A stretch of 64,000 bases of DNA from Rhodospirillaceae bacterium (GTDB lineage: Bacteria; Pseudomonadota; Alphaproteobacteria; Rhodospirillales; Rhodospirillaceae), in contig CANJRD010000012.1 of assembly GCA_947476695.1 (NCBI GenBank), positions 1 to 64,000 on the forward strand, written 5' to 3'. The position numbers and the translations under genes are program-made. A model generated the notes under the pieces. It did not search any database, was not told the origin of the DNA, and worked only from the letters and a program-made list of their open reading frames with translations. This document shows, piece by piece, positions 34,780-43,542 of the stretch (its first letter is position 1; each line of letters starts with the position of its first letter).

Positions 34780-35171
34780 GGCGCAATCTCAAACGTCCGC
34801 ACGGGCGCGTAGAGCGTGCCGCCGCGCGCGGTGATCTCGCCTGCATACCGTGCGGCATCGTCCACCGGAATGCGCAGGCACAGCATGCCGACATTCGGTG
34901 CGACACACTGCGCGCTGAAGTCGCGGCCTTGCATACTTCTGTTGGCGATCAGTTCCACGCCCGCGGCCAAGCCTGGCGGATGGAACATCCCGACCATGCG
35001 GTCGGCATCTTTTGCAAACGGCAACGGCAAGCCGAGAACATCGGCACCCGGTTCCAACGCACCCCTGACCGGGAAGGTCAGGCGCGTGCCGAAGCCCAGT
35101 GTCTGGGTATAGAAGGCGACCGCGCGGTCGAAATCGGCCACCAGCTGGGTCGAATTGAAGATCGGCGACAT
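34683..35171 (-). CDS. VOC (glyoxalase/bleomycin-resistance) family protein
   Basis: A 162-residue vicinal-oxygen-chelate domain protein. The start (IFNSTQLVADFDRAVAFYTQTLGFG) and the C-terminal FSVRSPEGAIIEFFDAP, with the metal-ligand Glu, are typical. Members are lyases, dioxygenases or binding proteins; the role is unknown. It converges with the APC permease and overlaps its last 97 bp. It lies 15 bp downstream of a second VOC-like gene. Confidence 0.85.
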   Translation of the reverse strand: MSPIFNSTQLVADFDRAVAFYTQTLGFGTRLTFPVRGALEPGADVLGLPLPFAKDADRMVGMFHPPGLAAGVELIANRSMQGRDFSAQCVAPNVGMLCLRIPVDDAARYAGEITARGGTLYAPVRTFEIAPYGPVSSFSVRSPEGAIIEFFDAPFENMLTTP

Positions 35172-35186
35172 CGGTTGCTGCGCGGG

Positions 35187-35663
35187 CTAGTTCGGCACTG
35201 GCGGGGAATAGCGTTGGATCATCGCCAGCATGAAGCCATCCGGCCCGGCGGCCACAACCTGCCGCACGCTGAACATGGCCTCGCTGTAGTCGACGGGCTC
35301 GCCCAGCGCGGTCCAGCCGTGACGCTGCAAGGCGCGGTAGACACCTGTGCAGTCGGTGGTGAACACGTCGACATCGAAGATGCCGCCGGTATCCCAACTC
35401 CGCTGGCTCGAACGCATCACCTGCTGTGGGACGTCGTGAAACTTCACCAGGCGCAGGGCGCCGCATCCGCTCGGGGAGTCTTTCGCCACCAGCAACGCTT
35501 GCTCGATCCGGGTGCACGCCGTCGGCGCATGCCATTGCGCGAACTGCTCGCGCGGCGCATCCGGCAGCGCCACCCGCTCGAACAAGCCGACCTCGACGAG
35601 GGGTGTGGCGATGCGGTCGAGGTCGAACGTGCTGAACACCGCCTCACGGATACCGAGGTCCAT
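35187..35663 (-). CDS. VOC-family-like protein
   Basis: A 158-residue protein resembling glyoxalase-fold proteins: IREAVFSTFDLDRIATPLVEV at the start, GGIFDVDVFTTDC in the middle as the opening of a second beta-alpha-beta module, and a C-terminal AAGPDGFMLAMIQR. Metal ligands are not clearly conserved, so it may be a binding protein. It is part of a tight minus-strand operon: DUF2214 gene, then this, then another VOC gene (gaps of 2 and 15 bp). Confidence 0.72.
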   Translation of the reverse strand: MDLGIREAVFSTFDLDRIATPLVEVGLFERVALPDAPREQFAQWHAPTACTRIEQALLVAKDSPSGCGALRLVKFHDVPQQVMRSSQRSWDTGGIFDVDVFTTDCTGVYRALQRHGWTALGEPVDYSEAMFSVRQVVAAGPDGFMLAMIQRYSPPVPN

Positions 35664-35665
35664 GG

Positions 35666-36103
35666 TTACTGCCCGTACCCGCGCGCCATGGCGGCGGCGA
35701 ACACCAGCAACAGCATGAACAAGGTGAGTTGTGCGCGCAGGTAAAGCTGCACGCGGCGCACCTGAACGTCCGAGGGGGTTGTGCCGTCCCGCTGCCAGCG
35801 GATGTAGGCAACAGTGGGTGGAATCGACAGCAGGCCGATCAGCGCGAAGGTGCCGATCTTCGACCAGAAGAAGGCATTATGCGTGTAATAGTCCCAGCCC
35901 TTGGCGGCCAGGTTTGCCCGGGTGAACCCGACGACCAGGATCGCGCCGGCGAAGAGGCCGTAAATGCGATCCATGCGCACGAGGCGGCCAACCACCGCGC
36001 TATCCATGCCATGGCGCACCAGCGCGTGCTCAACGACCAGGATTCCGAAAATGCCGAAGATCAGCAGGTGATGCGCGATCGCGAGCCCGAGGTCCATGTC
36101 CAT
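35666..36103 (-). CDS. DUF2214 membrane protein
   Basis: A 145-residue inner-membrane protein with four hydrophobic segments. The start MDMDLGLAIAHHLLIFGIFGILVVEHALVR, the block DRIYGLFAGAILVVGFTRANLAAKGWDYY and the later FWSKIGTFALIGLLSIPPT match the DUF2214 family. The ATG at 36103 has GAGGAC upstream. Function is unknown. The conserved histidines near the start could bind haem or metal, but this is speculation. It leads a small operon with two VOC genes. Confidence 0.8.
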   Translation of the reverse strand: MDMDLGLAIAHHLLIFGIFGILVVEHALVRHGMDSAVVGRLVRMDRIYGLFAGAILVVGFTRANLAAKGWDYYTHNAFFWSKIGTFALIGLLSIPPTVAYIRWQRDGTTPSDVQVRRVQLYLRAQLTLFMLLLVFAAAMARGYGQ

Positions 36104-36385
36104 CAATTCTGTCCTCATTCGACGTCGGTCCGATCATACGCTCATCATGCCTAAGCCTCAGCCTGCAAGCGATACCGCCCACCTGTTCATTTGGGCGCTA
36201 GAAATATGCAGATTCATGGTGCGGGGCCCGATAGCTCTCAGGGGGCACATCCCGCCATTCCTGCATCGCAGGGCGGGCAGGGGCGAGATGGCCGGGCCGG
36301 GCTTCAGATAACGGTCTCAAATCGGTTGCCTTTCCCCTGGCCGGGGCGAAACTTCGAACACCATGTGAGAGGACGTTCGCCGCCG

Positions 36386-38422
36386 ATGCCCCGTCTGATT
36401 TTGCGCACCCTGGCCGCAGTCGCCTTGCTGGCGACGTCATCACAGGCGGCCGAAGTCGCCGATGCCGGCAACTGGCCGGCCGTGGGCCGTACGCTGAACG
36501 AACAGTTCTTCAGCCCGCTCGACCGCATCAACGCCGACACGGTCAAGCAACTCGGACTGGCCTGGTATCAGGACCTGAACACCCCGCGCGGGCTCGAGGC
36601 CCAGCCGCTGGTGGTCGACGGCGTGATGTACAATATCCTGCCGTACAACACGGTCACGGCCTACGACGCCAAGACCGGCAAGACGTTGTGGTCCTTCGAT
36701 CCCAATGTGCCGCGCGATATCGCGCGTATCACCTGCTGCGACGTGGTCGCGCGTGGCATCGCGCTGTGGAAAGACAAGCTGGTCCTCGCCACCCTCGATG
36801 GGCGGCTGATCGCGCTCGATCGCAAGTCCGGCGCACAGCTGTGGAGCACCAACACCTTCGAGGGCGAGACCGACTGGCCCTACACCATCACCGGTGCGCC
36901 GCGTGTATTCGATGGGCGCGTACTGATCGGCAACGCGGGTGCGGACCTGGGTGCGCGCGGCTTTGTCGCGGCGTTCGATGTCGAGACTGGCAAGAAGCTG
37001 TGGCGCTTCTACACGGTGCCCGGAAATCCCAAGAAGGGCTTCGAGAACAAGGCCATGGAAATGGCCGCGAAGACCTGGACGGGCGAATGGTGGAAGTTCG
37101 GCGGCGGCGGCACGGTATGGGATGCCATCACCTATGACCCGGAGCTCAAGCTGGTCTACATCGGCGTCGGCAATGGATCGCCGTGGACGCGCACATTCCG
37201 CAGCCCCAAGGGCGGCGACAACCTGTTCCTCACCTCCATCGTCGCGTTGAAGGCGGAGACTGGGGAATATGTCTGGCACTACCAGCAAACGCCGGGCGAG
37301 GAATTCGATTACACCGCGACTCAGCCGATCGTGCTGGCCGATCTCACTATCGGCGGGCGCTTGCGCAAGGTGCTGATGCAGGCGCCGAAGAATGGCTTCT
37401 TCTATGTGCTGGACCGCGCCACGGGCGAGCTGATCTCCGGCGAGAAGCTGGTCAATCTGAATTGGACGAAAGGCATCGATCCGAAGACGGGCCGCGCCGA
37501 AGTCGCCCCCGCAGCGCGATACAAGGCCAAGAGCGTGTTGATCAGCCCGGGCTTCATCGGCGCGCATAACTGGCATCCGATGGCCTTCAGTCCGATCACG
37601 GGTCTCGTCTACTTGTCGGTGACGGAGAACGCGGGCGTCTACTCGACGCAGAAGACGTTCAAGATGGTGCCGCGCGTCAATAACACCGGCATCGTCATGT
37701 CCGGTTCCGCGGGCGACCGGCTGAAGTTGCAAACCGAAGCTGCGTCGCGGGCGAAGGCCTGGTTGTCCGCCTGGGACCCCGTGACGCAGACGGAGCGGTG
37801 GCGTGTGGACCGCGCGCCGAACGCCTCCAGTGGCGTACTGGCGACCGCGGGCAATCTCGTCTTCCAGGGCACGCCGGACAGGACCCTTGCCGCCTATCGC
37901 GCGGATACCGGCGAGAAGGTCTGGGAAACCGACGTGCAGCAGATTCCGATGGCGGCGGCGATGACCTACACCGTCGACGGCGAGCAATACATTGCCATCA
38001 ACGCGGGCTATGGCGGCGGCCTTGCGCACATCGAGATGTCGTCCGGCCGTGGCCCGGCGCTGTCGACCGGACGCCTGCTGGTGTTCAAGCTCGGCGGCAC
38101 CGCGAGCCTGCCGCCGATGCCGAAGGAACTGCCGCTGGCCGCGCCGCCACGCATCTCGATGACCGATGCGGATGTCGTCAAAGGCCAGGCGCTTTACGAC
38201 CGTGTCTGCGCCTCCTGCCATGGCACCCAGGTGCGGGGCGGCGTCAAGGACCTGCGCTTCATGAACCTTGAGACGCGCAAGCAGTTCAAGGACGTCGTGC
38301 TCGCCGGAACTCGCAAGGACCTCGGCATGGTCGGCTTCGCCGACGTGCTGAAGCCGGCCGATGTCGATCTGCTGTATCGCTACGTCTCGTTGCGGGCGTA
38401 TGAGGATTACGGCGACAAGTAG
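36386..38422 (+). CDS. PQQ-dependent quinohaemoprotein alcohol dehydrogenase
   Basis: A 678-residue periplasmic enzyme. The signal peptide (MPRLILRTLAAVALLATSSQA) is followed by the eight-bladed PQQ propeller with W-docking repeats (TGKTLWSFD, TGKKLWRF, TGEYVWHY). The adjacent cysteines at 117-118 (ITCCDV) form the disulfide over PQQ. A C-terminal cytochrome c domain carries CASCH near residue 608. This is a type II (single-subunit) quinohaemoprotein that oxidises alcohols and passes electrons via haem c. The ATG at 36386 matches the signal peptide; the longer frame from 36191 does not. A cytochrome b561 gene 11 bp downstream is the likely electron acceptor or quinone link. Confidence 0.94.
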   Translation: MPRLILRTLAAVALLATSSQAAEVADAGNWPAVGRTLNEQFFSPLDRINADTVKQLGLAWYQDLNTPRGLEAQPLVVDGVMYNILPYNTVTAYDAKTGKTLWSFDPNVPRDIARITCCDVVARGIALWKDKLVLATLDGRLIALDRKSGAQLWSTNTFEGETDWPYTITGAPRVFDGRVLIGNAGADLGARGFVAAFDVETGKKLWRFYTVPGNPKKGFENKAMEMAAKTWTGEWWKFGGGGTVWDAITYDPELKLVYIGVGNGSPWTRTFRSPKGGDNLFLTSIVALKAETGEYVWHYQQTPGEEFDYTATQPIVLADLTIGGRLRKVLMQAPKNGFFYVLDRATGELISGEKLVNLNWTKGIDPKTGRAEVAPAARYKAKSVLISPGFIGAHNWHPMAFSPITGLVYLSVTENAGVYSTQKTFKMVPRVNNTGIVMSGSAGDRLKLQTEAASRAKAWLSAWDPVTQTERWRVDRAPNASSGVLATAGNLVFQGTPDRTLAAYRADTGEKVWETDVQQIPMAAAMTYTVDGEQYIAINAGYGGGLAHIEMSSGRGPALSTGRLLVFKLGGTASLPPMPKELPLAAPPRISMTDADVVKGQALYDRVCASCHGTQVRGGVKDLRFMNLETRKQFKDVVLAGTRKDLGMVGFADVLKPADVDLLYRYVSLRAYEDYGDK

Positions 38423-38433
38423 GGGGCGGTTCC

Positions 38434-39060
38434 ATGCAGGGGAATACGACGCAAGCCTGGGGCGGTCTGAGCAAGACCTTCCACTGGCTATTCGTGCTGG
38501 CGATCCTCATCGAGGTGCCGGCCGGCTTCCTGATGTCGTGGACCTATGGCATGGGCCTGCGCCACGCCGATGTTCTCCCGCTGCACAACATGCTGTCGCA
38601 GCTTCATCACACGCTGGGCTTCATCCTGCTCGCCCTGGTGCTCGCCCGGTTGGGCTGGCGTGCGAAGCATCCGACGCCCGCCTTGCCGGCGGGTCTGGCG
38701 ACCTATCAGCGCTGGCTCGCGCGGCTGACGCAAGGCGCGCTGTACGCGCTGCTGATCGTCATTCCGCTCTCGGGCTGGGCGGCGCTGACGTCGCTCGCGG
38801 ACTCAGCGGAATTCGGCAAGACGCAGATCTGGTTCTTCGGCAGCGATGCCTTCCCGCCCATGCCGTTCCTGACGCCGAAGCCGTTCAACGATGCCAGCGG
38901 CTATCGCCTGTTCGGCGGCATGCACCGCTCTCTTTTGCTGATCGGCGCTGGCCTCATCACGCTGCATATCATCGGCGCGCTGTGGCATCACTTCGTGCGC
39001 AAGGACCGCGTTCTGGTCGCGATGCTGCCGGGTACTAATTCGGCGCGATCTTCTTCTTGA
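38434..39060 (+). CDS. Cytochrome b561-type membrane protein
   Basis: A 208-residue protein with four membrane helices and haem-ligand histidines: FHWLF in helix 1, LHHTLGFILLALVLARL in helix 2, and MHRSLLLIG with LHIIGALWHH late. It resembles bacterial di-haem b561 proteins that pass electrons between periplasmic redox partners and quinone. It starts 11 bp after the PQQ dehydrogenase gene, so the two probably form one electron-transfer unit. Its last 26 bp overlap the convergent DUF1838 gene. Confidence 0.88.
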   Translation: MQGNTTQAWGGLSKTFHWLFVLAILIEVPAGFLMSWTYGMGLRHADVLPLHNMLSQLHHTLGFILLALVLARLGWRAKHPTPALPAGLATYQRWLARLTQGALYALLIVIPLSGWAALTSLADSAEFGKTQIWFFGSDAFPPMPFLTPKPFNDASGYRLFGGMHRSLLLIGAGLITLHIIGALWHHFVRKDRVLVAMLPGTNSARSSS

Positions 39061-39892
39061 AGTAGGTCCAGCTCGTCTCATTCGGTCGCGCGTCGTCGGT
39101 CGGCGGCGGGCCTTTGTAGTCCGGATAGTTCGCCGCGATCTCCTGCTTCACCGCGTCGGGCAGGTCATCCCATTTGCGCAGCATGCGGCCGGCGGTGTTG
39201 AAATAGATCATCCCTTCGCGGCCGCTCATCTGCATCCAGGGCAGCCAGTCCGACTGGCGTTGCCACGCGACGCGTACGTCGGCCTGGTCCTTCTTCGTGT
39301 CGAGGAGGTCCTTCGTGTCGGCGAAGAAGTTGAACATCTCGGTCGCGTGATAGAAGCCGCCGACGTACTTCTGATAATCGCCGCTCAGCGGGTTTCTGTA
39401 GAACAGCGGGACAGTCACCGTCAGCCAGGTCTGATCGCCATTGATCGTGCCGGGAAAGCGCATCGGCTTGCCTTGCGCGTCGACGCCAAACGACGGCGGC
39501 TGATTGACCGGATCGTTAGCGACATGCAGCACCGGCACCGTCTCACCCGTATAGGGGTTGGCCCAGGTGCGCAGGATCTCGCCGGTCTTGGGGTCGGTGT
39601 AGAAGAGAAGCTCACGCGAGACGAGGCGATAGCCCGTGCCGCGCTTGTCGTCCTTCACGGTCACACAAGCGCGCGTGTTCATGCCGACGACGCCGAACAG
39701 GTTCTTGTCGGCCATCCCGGCGACGCGTCCGAAGGCCTGTCCATGCCAATAGAACGTGGCGGGCTTGTTGTCGGCGGTCGAACACTGGAACTTGCGCATC
39801 ATGCGCACGTAGGCTTCGGGCGTGTCCGTCGCGGGCGAGGCCGCCTGGGCGGACGATGCGGCGAGAACAATCGCGAGCAAGTGGCTGATCAT
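39035..39892 (-). CDS. DUF1838 family exported protein
   Basis: A 285-residue protein with a short signal peptide (MISHLLAIVLAASSAQA). The body matches the DUF1838 family: ATFYWHGQAFGRV, EGMIYFNTAGRML and several Trp/Tyr-rich stretches. The function is unknown; the family is common in proteobacteria that use aromatic or steroid compounds. The ATG at 39890-39892 overlaps the end of the acyltransferase gene by 4 bp. A longer frame to 40276 is a shadow. Confidence 0.82.
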   Translation of the reverse strand: MISHLLAIVLAASSAQAASPATDTPEAYVRMMRKFQCSTADNKPATFYWHGQAFGRVAGMADKNLFGVVGMNTRACVTVKDDKRGTGYRLVSRELLFYTDPKTGEILRTWANPYTGETVPVLHVANDPVNQPPSFGVDAQGKPMRFPGTINGDQTWLTVTVPLFYRNPLSGDYQKYVGGFYHATEMFNFFADTKDLLDTKKDQADVRVAWQRQSDWLPWMQMSGREGMIYFNTAGRMLRKWDDLPDAVKQEIAANYPDYKGPPPTDDARPNETSWTYFKKKIAPN

Positions 39893-40827
39893 TGGATCAC
39901 GACCCCCGTATTGGCTGGTCTCCAATCCAATCGCTCTTCGGGCGTTGCCGCAAGGGCCGTCGGCACAGCGGCTCGCCCGTCGGCGATCAATTGTCCCATG
40001 CGTGCGATCAACGTATTGTGCAGCCCTTCGATATTTTGCGCAAAATCCGCGATCAGCAAGGGCGTGCCAAAGCGTACGCGTGCCGTGGTCGGCCGGGCTC
40101 CATGCGCGACCATGGCGACCAATTGCAGCGCGGCGGCGCGTTTGTCGCGTTCGGACGCGGTGCGTTTGATCCGTGCCAACCAGTGTGGCTTGGCCGCGAT
40201 CACGCCGCGCACGGCCACAGGCACGATGCGGGTTTCCGGCGCCATGCGCGCGACGAGACGTGTCATATCCGGCCACTGCGCAATCTCGGCGATGGCGCTG
40301 TCGTGGATATCCGGATCGGCTTCGATGCGCCCCGCCGGGAACGTCAGCACGGCGCCGCCCGCCCGCAAATGATCGACCATCGCCTGTACGGCGAGCGCGC
40401 GACGGCCGAGGTTTGAGTCGACGAAAATGAGATGCGTGGCGAGATGAGTCAGCGTCGCGAGGAAGGGGCGATGTTCGGCCATGACCTTCAAGTCATCGCG
40501 GCCCATGGCGGCGAATAAGGCGAGCGTATCGGTCAGTCCCGGATGGTTGGCGACGAACAATGCCGGGCCTGAGGGAATGTTTTCCTGGCCCGCGATTTCA
40601 AGGCCGCTGACGTAGCGGGCATCGAGAAAATCCCGGGCAGGTTCACACAATGCCCCGCTGTCTCCCACGGCCGCGTCTAGTTCGGCCATGTGACCGGCGA
40701 ACGTTTCGGCAGGTCGGCGATAGAGCCAGTGCAGCGCCGCAGCAAGGAGGGGTCTGTCCTCCCAGCCAAAAGAAGCAACCAGGTCGTTCAGCGCGATAGC
40801 GGTGAGCTGTTCACGCTGAACGGTCAT
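39889..40827 (-). CDS. Lysophospholipid acyltransferase-like protein (LPLAT)
   Basis: A 312-residue protein with the PlsC-type acyltransferase motif FVANHPGLTD (H-x4-D) near residue 95, then LIFVDSNLGRRA and the FPAGR motif (LTFPAGRIE). These enzymes transfer acyl groups to glycerol or lysophospholipids at the inner membrane. The ATG at 40827 has AGGGG upstream. Only 7 bp separate it from the upstream amidase stop, and it overlaps the downstream DUF1838 start by 4 bp: amidase, acyltransferase and DUF1838 form one operon. Confidence 0.85.
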   Translation of the reverse strand: MTVQREQLTAIALNDLVASFGWEDRPLLAAALHWLYRRPAETFAGHMAELDAAVGDSGALCEPARDFLDARYVSGLEIAGQENIPSGPALFVANHPGLTDTLALFAAMGRDDLKVMAEHRPFLATLTHLATHLIFVDSNLGRRALAVQAMVDHLRAGGAVLTFPAGRIEADPDIHDSAIAEIAQWPDMTRLVARMAPETRIVPVAVRGVIAAKPHWLARIKRTASERDKRAAALQLVAMVAHGARPTTARVRFGTPLLIADFAQNIEGLHNTLIARMGQLIADGRAAVPTALAATPEERLDWRPANTGVVIQ

Positions 40828-40834
40828 GGGACCC

Positions 40835-42502
40835 CTACAACCCCGGCGGACGGCGACGTTTCGTCGCCTGCTCGAACGCATAAGCCAGGGCGATCAGCCT
40901 AGGTTCGCTGCAAGCCGTGGCGGAGAAGGTGATGCCGAGCGGGATCGGCTTGGGCGTCCAGCCGGCCGGCCAGCCGGTGCCGTTTTCGACCATGCCGAAC
41001 GGGACGGTGATGGTCGGATAGCCCGCCTTCGCCACGAAGCCGTCGCCGCGTTGGCCGAGGAAGATGATGGCGTCGAGCTTGTTCTTCTTCAGCGCCGCGT
41101 CCACGCCCTCCTGGCCCGCCAGTTTGACCTCCCAGGCGCGGTCGGCGTCGTAGTGCGCTTTATCCGCGACCATGTCGGCGTCGTCGGACATGTCCATCGT
41201 GCCCTGGCCGTACTTCATCGTATTCATCTTGGCGTGGGCGACGTTCCAGGCGCGCATCTCGGTCAGGTTCTTGAACGGGGCCTTGGCGCCCAGGCTGGCG
41301 AGATAGGCATTGATGTCGCGCTTGAAGCTGTACTTCAGCGTTGTGGTGCAGATGCTGTCGTTGCCCTTGAAGCCGACGCCGTTAAGGGCGTGGCACACAT
41401 CCTTGCTGAGGATGTTCTTCGCCGGATCCTTGGCCAGCACGCTGGGGATATCGGCATCGACAACCGTCGCACCGGCGGCGCGCAGGGCGGCGATCGCTTC
41501 TTCCAACATCTTCTTCTGATCGGCGGGCACGCCGGTCTTCTTTTCGCCCGTGGACAATGTGATGTCGTCGACGAACGATGCACGCGGCACGCCGATCCGC
41601 GCGCCTTTCAGCGAGTCCGGCTTCAGGAACTGCGTGTAGTCATGGCCCGACGGCGGCGCGCAGCGCTTGCTGAGATTGTCGTTCGGGTCCGGCGTGACGC
41701 TTTCGGCGACGCCCAGGGCAATCGCGGCGTCGGTGACGTTGCGGGCCATCGGCCCGGCGGTGTCCTGATCGAGGCTGACGGGGATGATGCCCCAGCGGCT
41801 GACGCGGCCGAGCGTCGGCTTGATGCCGACCAGCATGTTGTTGGACGACGGGCCGATGATCGACACGGTCGTCTCCGTGCCGAAGTTCAGCGCCCAGAGG
41901 CTCATGGCGGTGCCGGAACCGGACGACGAGCTGCCAGTGATCATCGCACCGCGGCCATCGTCCATGCCGGGGCGGGGATCGCGCCGCGTGTCATAAGGAT
42001 TGAAGGCGTAGCCGCCGAGCGACGAATAATTGTTCGGCATGCCGAGCACCATCCAGTTGGCCATCTCGGTCATCACCGTTTTGGCGACGATGATCGCGCC
42101 GCCGTCGCGCAGGTTCTTGGTCAGCGTCGCTTCGTATGGCGGGACCAGCCCTTCGAAGGCCAGCGTGCCGGCCGTGGTCGGCATGTCGGTGGTGTTGATG
42201 TTGTCTTTGATGGCGATCGGGATGCCGTGCAGCGGCCCGCGAATCTTGCCCGCCGCGCGTTCGCGGTCCAGCGCATCGGCTTGCGCGAACGCGTCCTTGG
42301 CCACGGCCAGCGTGCTATTGAGTTGGTTCTCGTACATCGCGATGCGCGCCAGCGATTGCGCCACCAACTCATGCGACGTCACGCGGCCCTCCTTCAGCGC
42401 TTTCTGCATGTCGGTGACGCTGGCCTCGACGATGGAGAAATCCGCGGCAGAGGCGGCGCCGGTGACGGTCAGTGCGGCGGCGAGGACGGCAAGGCGCTTC
42501 AT
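40835..42502 (-). CDS. Amidase-signature-family amidase, exported
   Basis: A 555-residue protein with a signal peptide (MKRLAVLAAALTVTGAASA). The amidase signature core has the catalytic Lys in GIPIAIKDNINT and the Ser-cisSer-Lys region GAMITGSSSSGSGTAMS, where the usual GGSSGGSG is replaced by TGSSSSGSG while the serines are kept. It hydrolyses an unknown amide in the periplasm. The ATG at 42500-42502 follows GGGGGAGA. It is first in a three-gene operon with the acyltransferase and DUF1838 genes. Upstream, an 8-bp inverted repeat GCCTGTTA/TAACAGGC (42561-42587) may be an operator. Confidence 0.9.
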   Translation of the reverse strand: MKRLAVLAAALTVTGAASAADFSIVEASVTDMQKALKEGRVTSHELVAQSLARIAMYENQLNSTLAVAKDAFAQADALDRERAAGKIRGPLHGIPIAIKDNINTTDMPTTAGTLAFEGLVPPYEATLTKNLRDGGAIIVAKTVMTEMANWMVLGMPNNYSSLGGYAFNPYDTRRDPRPGMDDGRGAMITGSSSSGSGTAMSLWALNFGTETTVSIIGPSSNNMLVGIKPTLGRVSRWGIIPVSLDQDTAGPMARNVTDAAIALGVAESVTPDPNDNLSKRCAPPSGHDYTQFLKPDSLKGARIGVPRASFVDDITLSTGEKKTGVPADQKKMLEEAIAALRAAGATVVDADIPSVLAKDPAKNILSKDVCHALNGVGFKGNDSICTTTLKYSFKRDINAYLASLGAKAPFKNLTEMRAWNVAHAKMNTMKYGQGTMDMSDDADMVADKAHYDADRAWEVKLAGQEGVDAALKKNKLDAIIFLGQRGDGFVAKAGYPTITVPFGMVENGTGWPAGWTPKPIPLGITFSATACSEPRLIALAYAFEQATKRRRPPGL

Positions 42503-42669
42503 CAGTAAGTCTCCCCCTAAAGTCGTCGGCAATTCTGGCACGGTCTGGTGGCGCCCGGTCGCCTGTTAATGCAGGAAAATAACAGGCTGATTCAGCCTCC
42601 GGACGCCGGCGTAGCCTAAGGCGCGCGGGCGGAGTCCCGCCACCCACACTTTGCCGGTCCAACGGCTTG

Positions 42670-42699
42670 ACCATATTTAACCATTTTGTTAAATATGGT
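42670..42699. promoter_or_regulatory. Inverted-repeat operator upstream of second ArsR-type gene
   Basis: Two perfect 12-bp arms (ACCATATTTAAC at 42670-42681 and its complement at 42688-42699) around 6 bases end 3 bp before the ATG at 42702. It sits where an autorepressor would block both the promoter and initiation. The outer ACCATAT/ATATGGT also occurs inside the operator at 10487-10508. Confidence 0.72.
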
Positions 42700-42701
42700 G
42701 T

Positions 42702-43079
42702 ATGAACCAAGCCATGTCCCTCGATGCCGCCTTTGCCGCGCTTGCCGACCCGACCCGGCGCGCGATTGTTGCCCGACTCGCGTCCGGCGATGCAACCGTG
42801 CTGGAACTGGCTGCGCCATTCGACATCAGCCTGCCGGCGATCTCGAAGCATCTGAAGGTGCTGGAGAGCGCCGGGGTGATCACCCGCAGCCGGGATGCCC
42901 AGCGCCGGCCGTGCTCGTTACGTGTCGAAGCGCTGGCGGAGATTGCCGCCTGGGCCGAGCACACACGCCAAGCTTGGGAAAACCGCCTGGATCGTCTCGA
43001 CGCCTATTTGCGCGAGCTACAAGCCGCGCCCGAACCGAAGACGTCTCCGAAGAGGAAAGTCCGTCATGCAAAGCCCTGA
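42702..43079 (+). CDS. ArsR-type transcriptional regulator
   Basis: A 125-residue winged-helix repressor, of the same type as the one at 10498 but diverged. LDAAFAALADPTRRAIVARLASG, LELAAPFDISLPAISKHLKVLESAGVI (recognition helix) and a basic tail are visible. There is no metal-binding cysteine pair. It overlaps the SRPBCC gene by 14 bp. The inverted repeat before its start codon is a likely autoregulatory site. Confidence 0.92.
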   Translation: MNQAMSLDAAFAALADPTRRAIVARLASGDATVLELAAPFDISLPAISKHLKVLESAGVITRSRDAQRRPCSLRVEALAEIAAWAEHTRQAWENRLDRLDAYLRELQAAPEPKTSPKRKVRHAKP

Positions 43080-43542
43080 CATGAACACCCTGCTCGAACG
43101 CGAGATCGTGCTGTCGCGCGTGGTCGATGCGCCGCGCGAACTGGTCTTCAAGGTGTGGACAGACGCGGCGCATCTGTCGAAGTGGTTTGGGCCGCAAGGG
43201 TTCACCTGCACCACGCACGAATTTGAGGCGCGTGTGGGCGGTAAGTGGCGTTTCGATTTCAAGGGCCCCGACGGCACCGTCTGGACGAATCGCGTCGTCT
43301 TCCTGGAGATCAAGGCGCCGGAACGATTGGTGTTCGATCATGGCTCGGATGTGGACAGCGATCCGAATATGTTCCGCGTCACGATCACCTTCGACAGCCA
43401 AAGCAATGGCAAGACCGTTGTGACCCTGCGCCAGTTGCACCCGACAAGGGCGCGGCGCGAAGCGGCGATCGGCTTCGGCGCGGTGGAATACGGCTATCAG
43501 ACGCTCGACAAGCTGGCCGCCCACGTGGCGGGACTTAGCTAA
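43066..43542 (+). CDS. SRPBCC/AHSA1-family protein
   Basis: A 158-residue protein with the SRPBCC/AHSA1 fold: VDAPRELVFKVWTDAAHLSKWFGPQGF, KWRFDFKGPDGT and ERLVFDHG are typical. It is translationally coupled to the ArsR-type gene and presumably controlled by it. The ATG at 43066 has AGAGGAAAG upstream; a second ATG is at 43081. Its 3' end overlaps the convergent glutathione-transferase gene by 8 bp. The ligand is unknown. Confidence 0.9.
   Translation: MQSPDMNTLLEREIVLSRVVDAPRELVFKVWTDAAHLSKWFGPQGFTCTTHEFEARVGGKWRFDFKGPDGTVWTNRVVFLEIKAPERLVFDHGSDVDSDPNMFRVTITFDSQSNGKTVVTLRQLHPTRARREAAIGFGAVEYGYQTLDKLAAHVAGLS

Noticed and set aside
33684-35744. Plus-strand reading frame of about 690 codons
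   Set aside because: It runs across the APC permease in another frame and antisense to both VOC genes, with no protein motif; a high-GC shadow.
36440-38221. Minus-strand reading frame of about 590 codons
   Set aside because: Antisense to the PQQ dehydrogenase, which has clear domains; no start signal.
40826-42508. Plus-strand reading frame of 560 codons
   Set aside because: Antisense to the amidase; Arg/His-rich composition with no motif.
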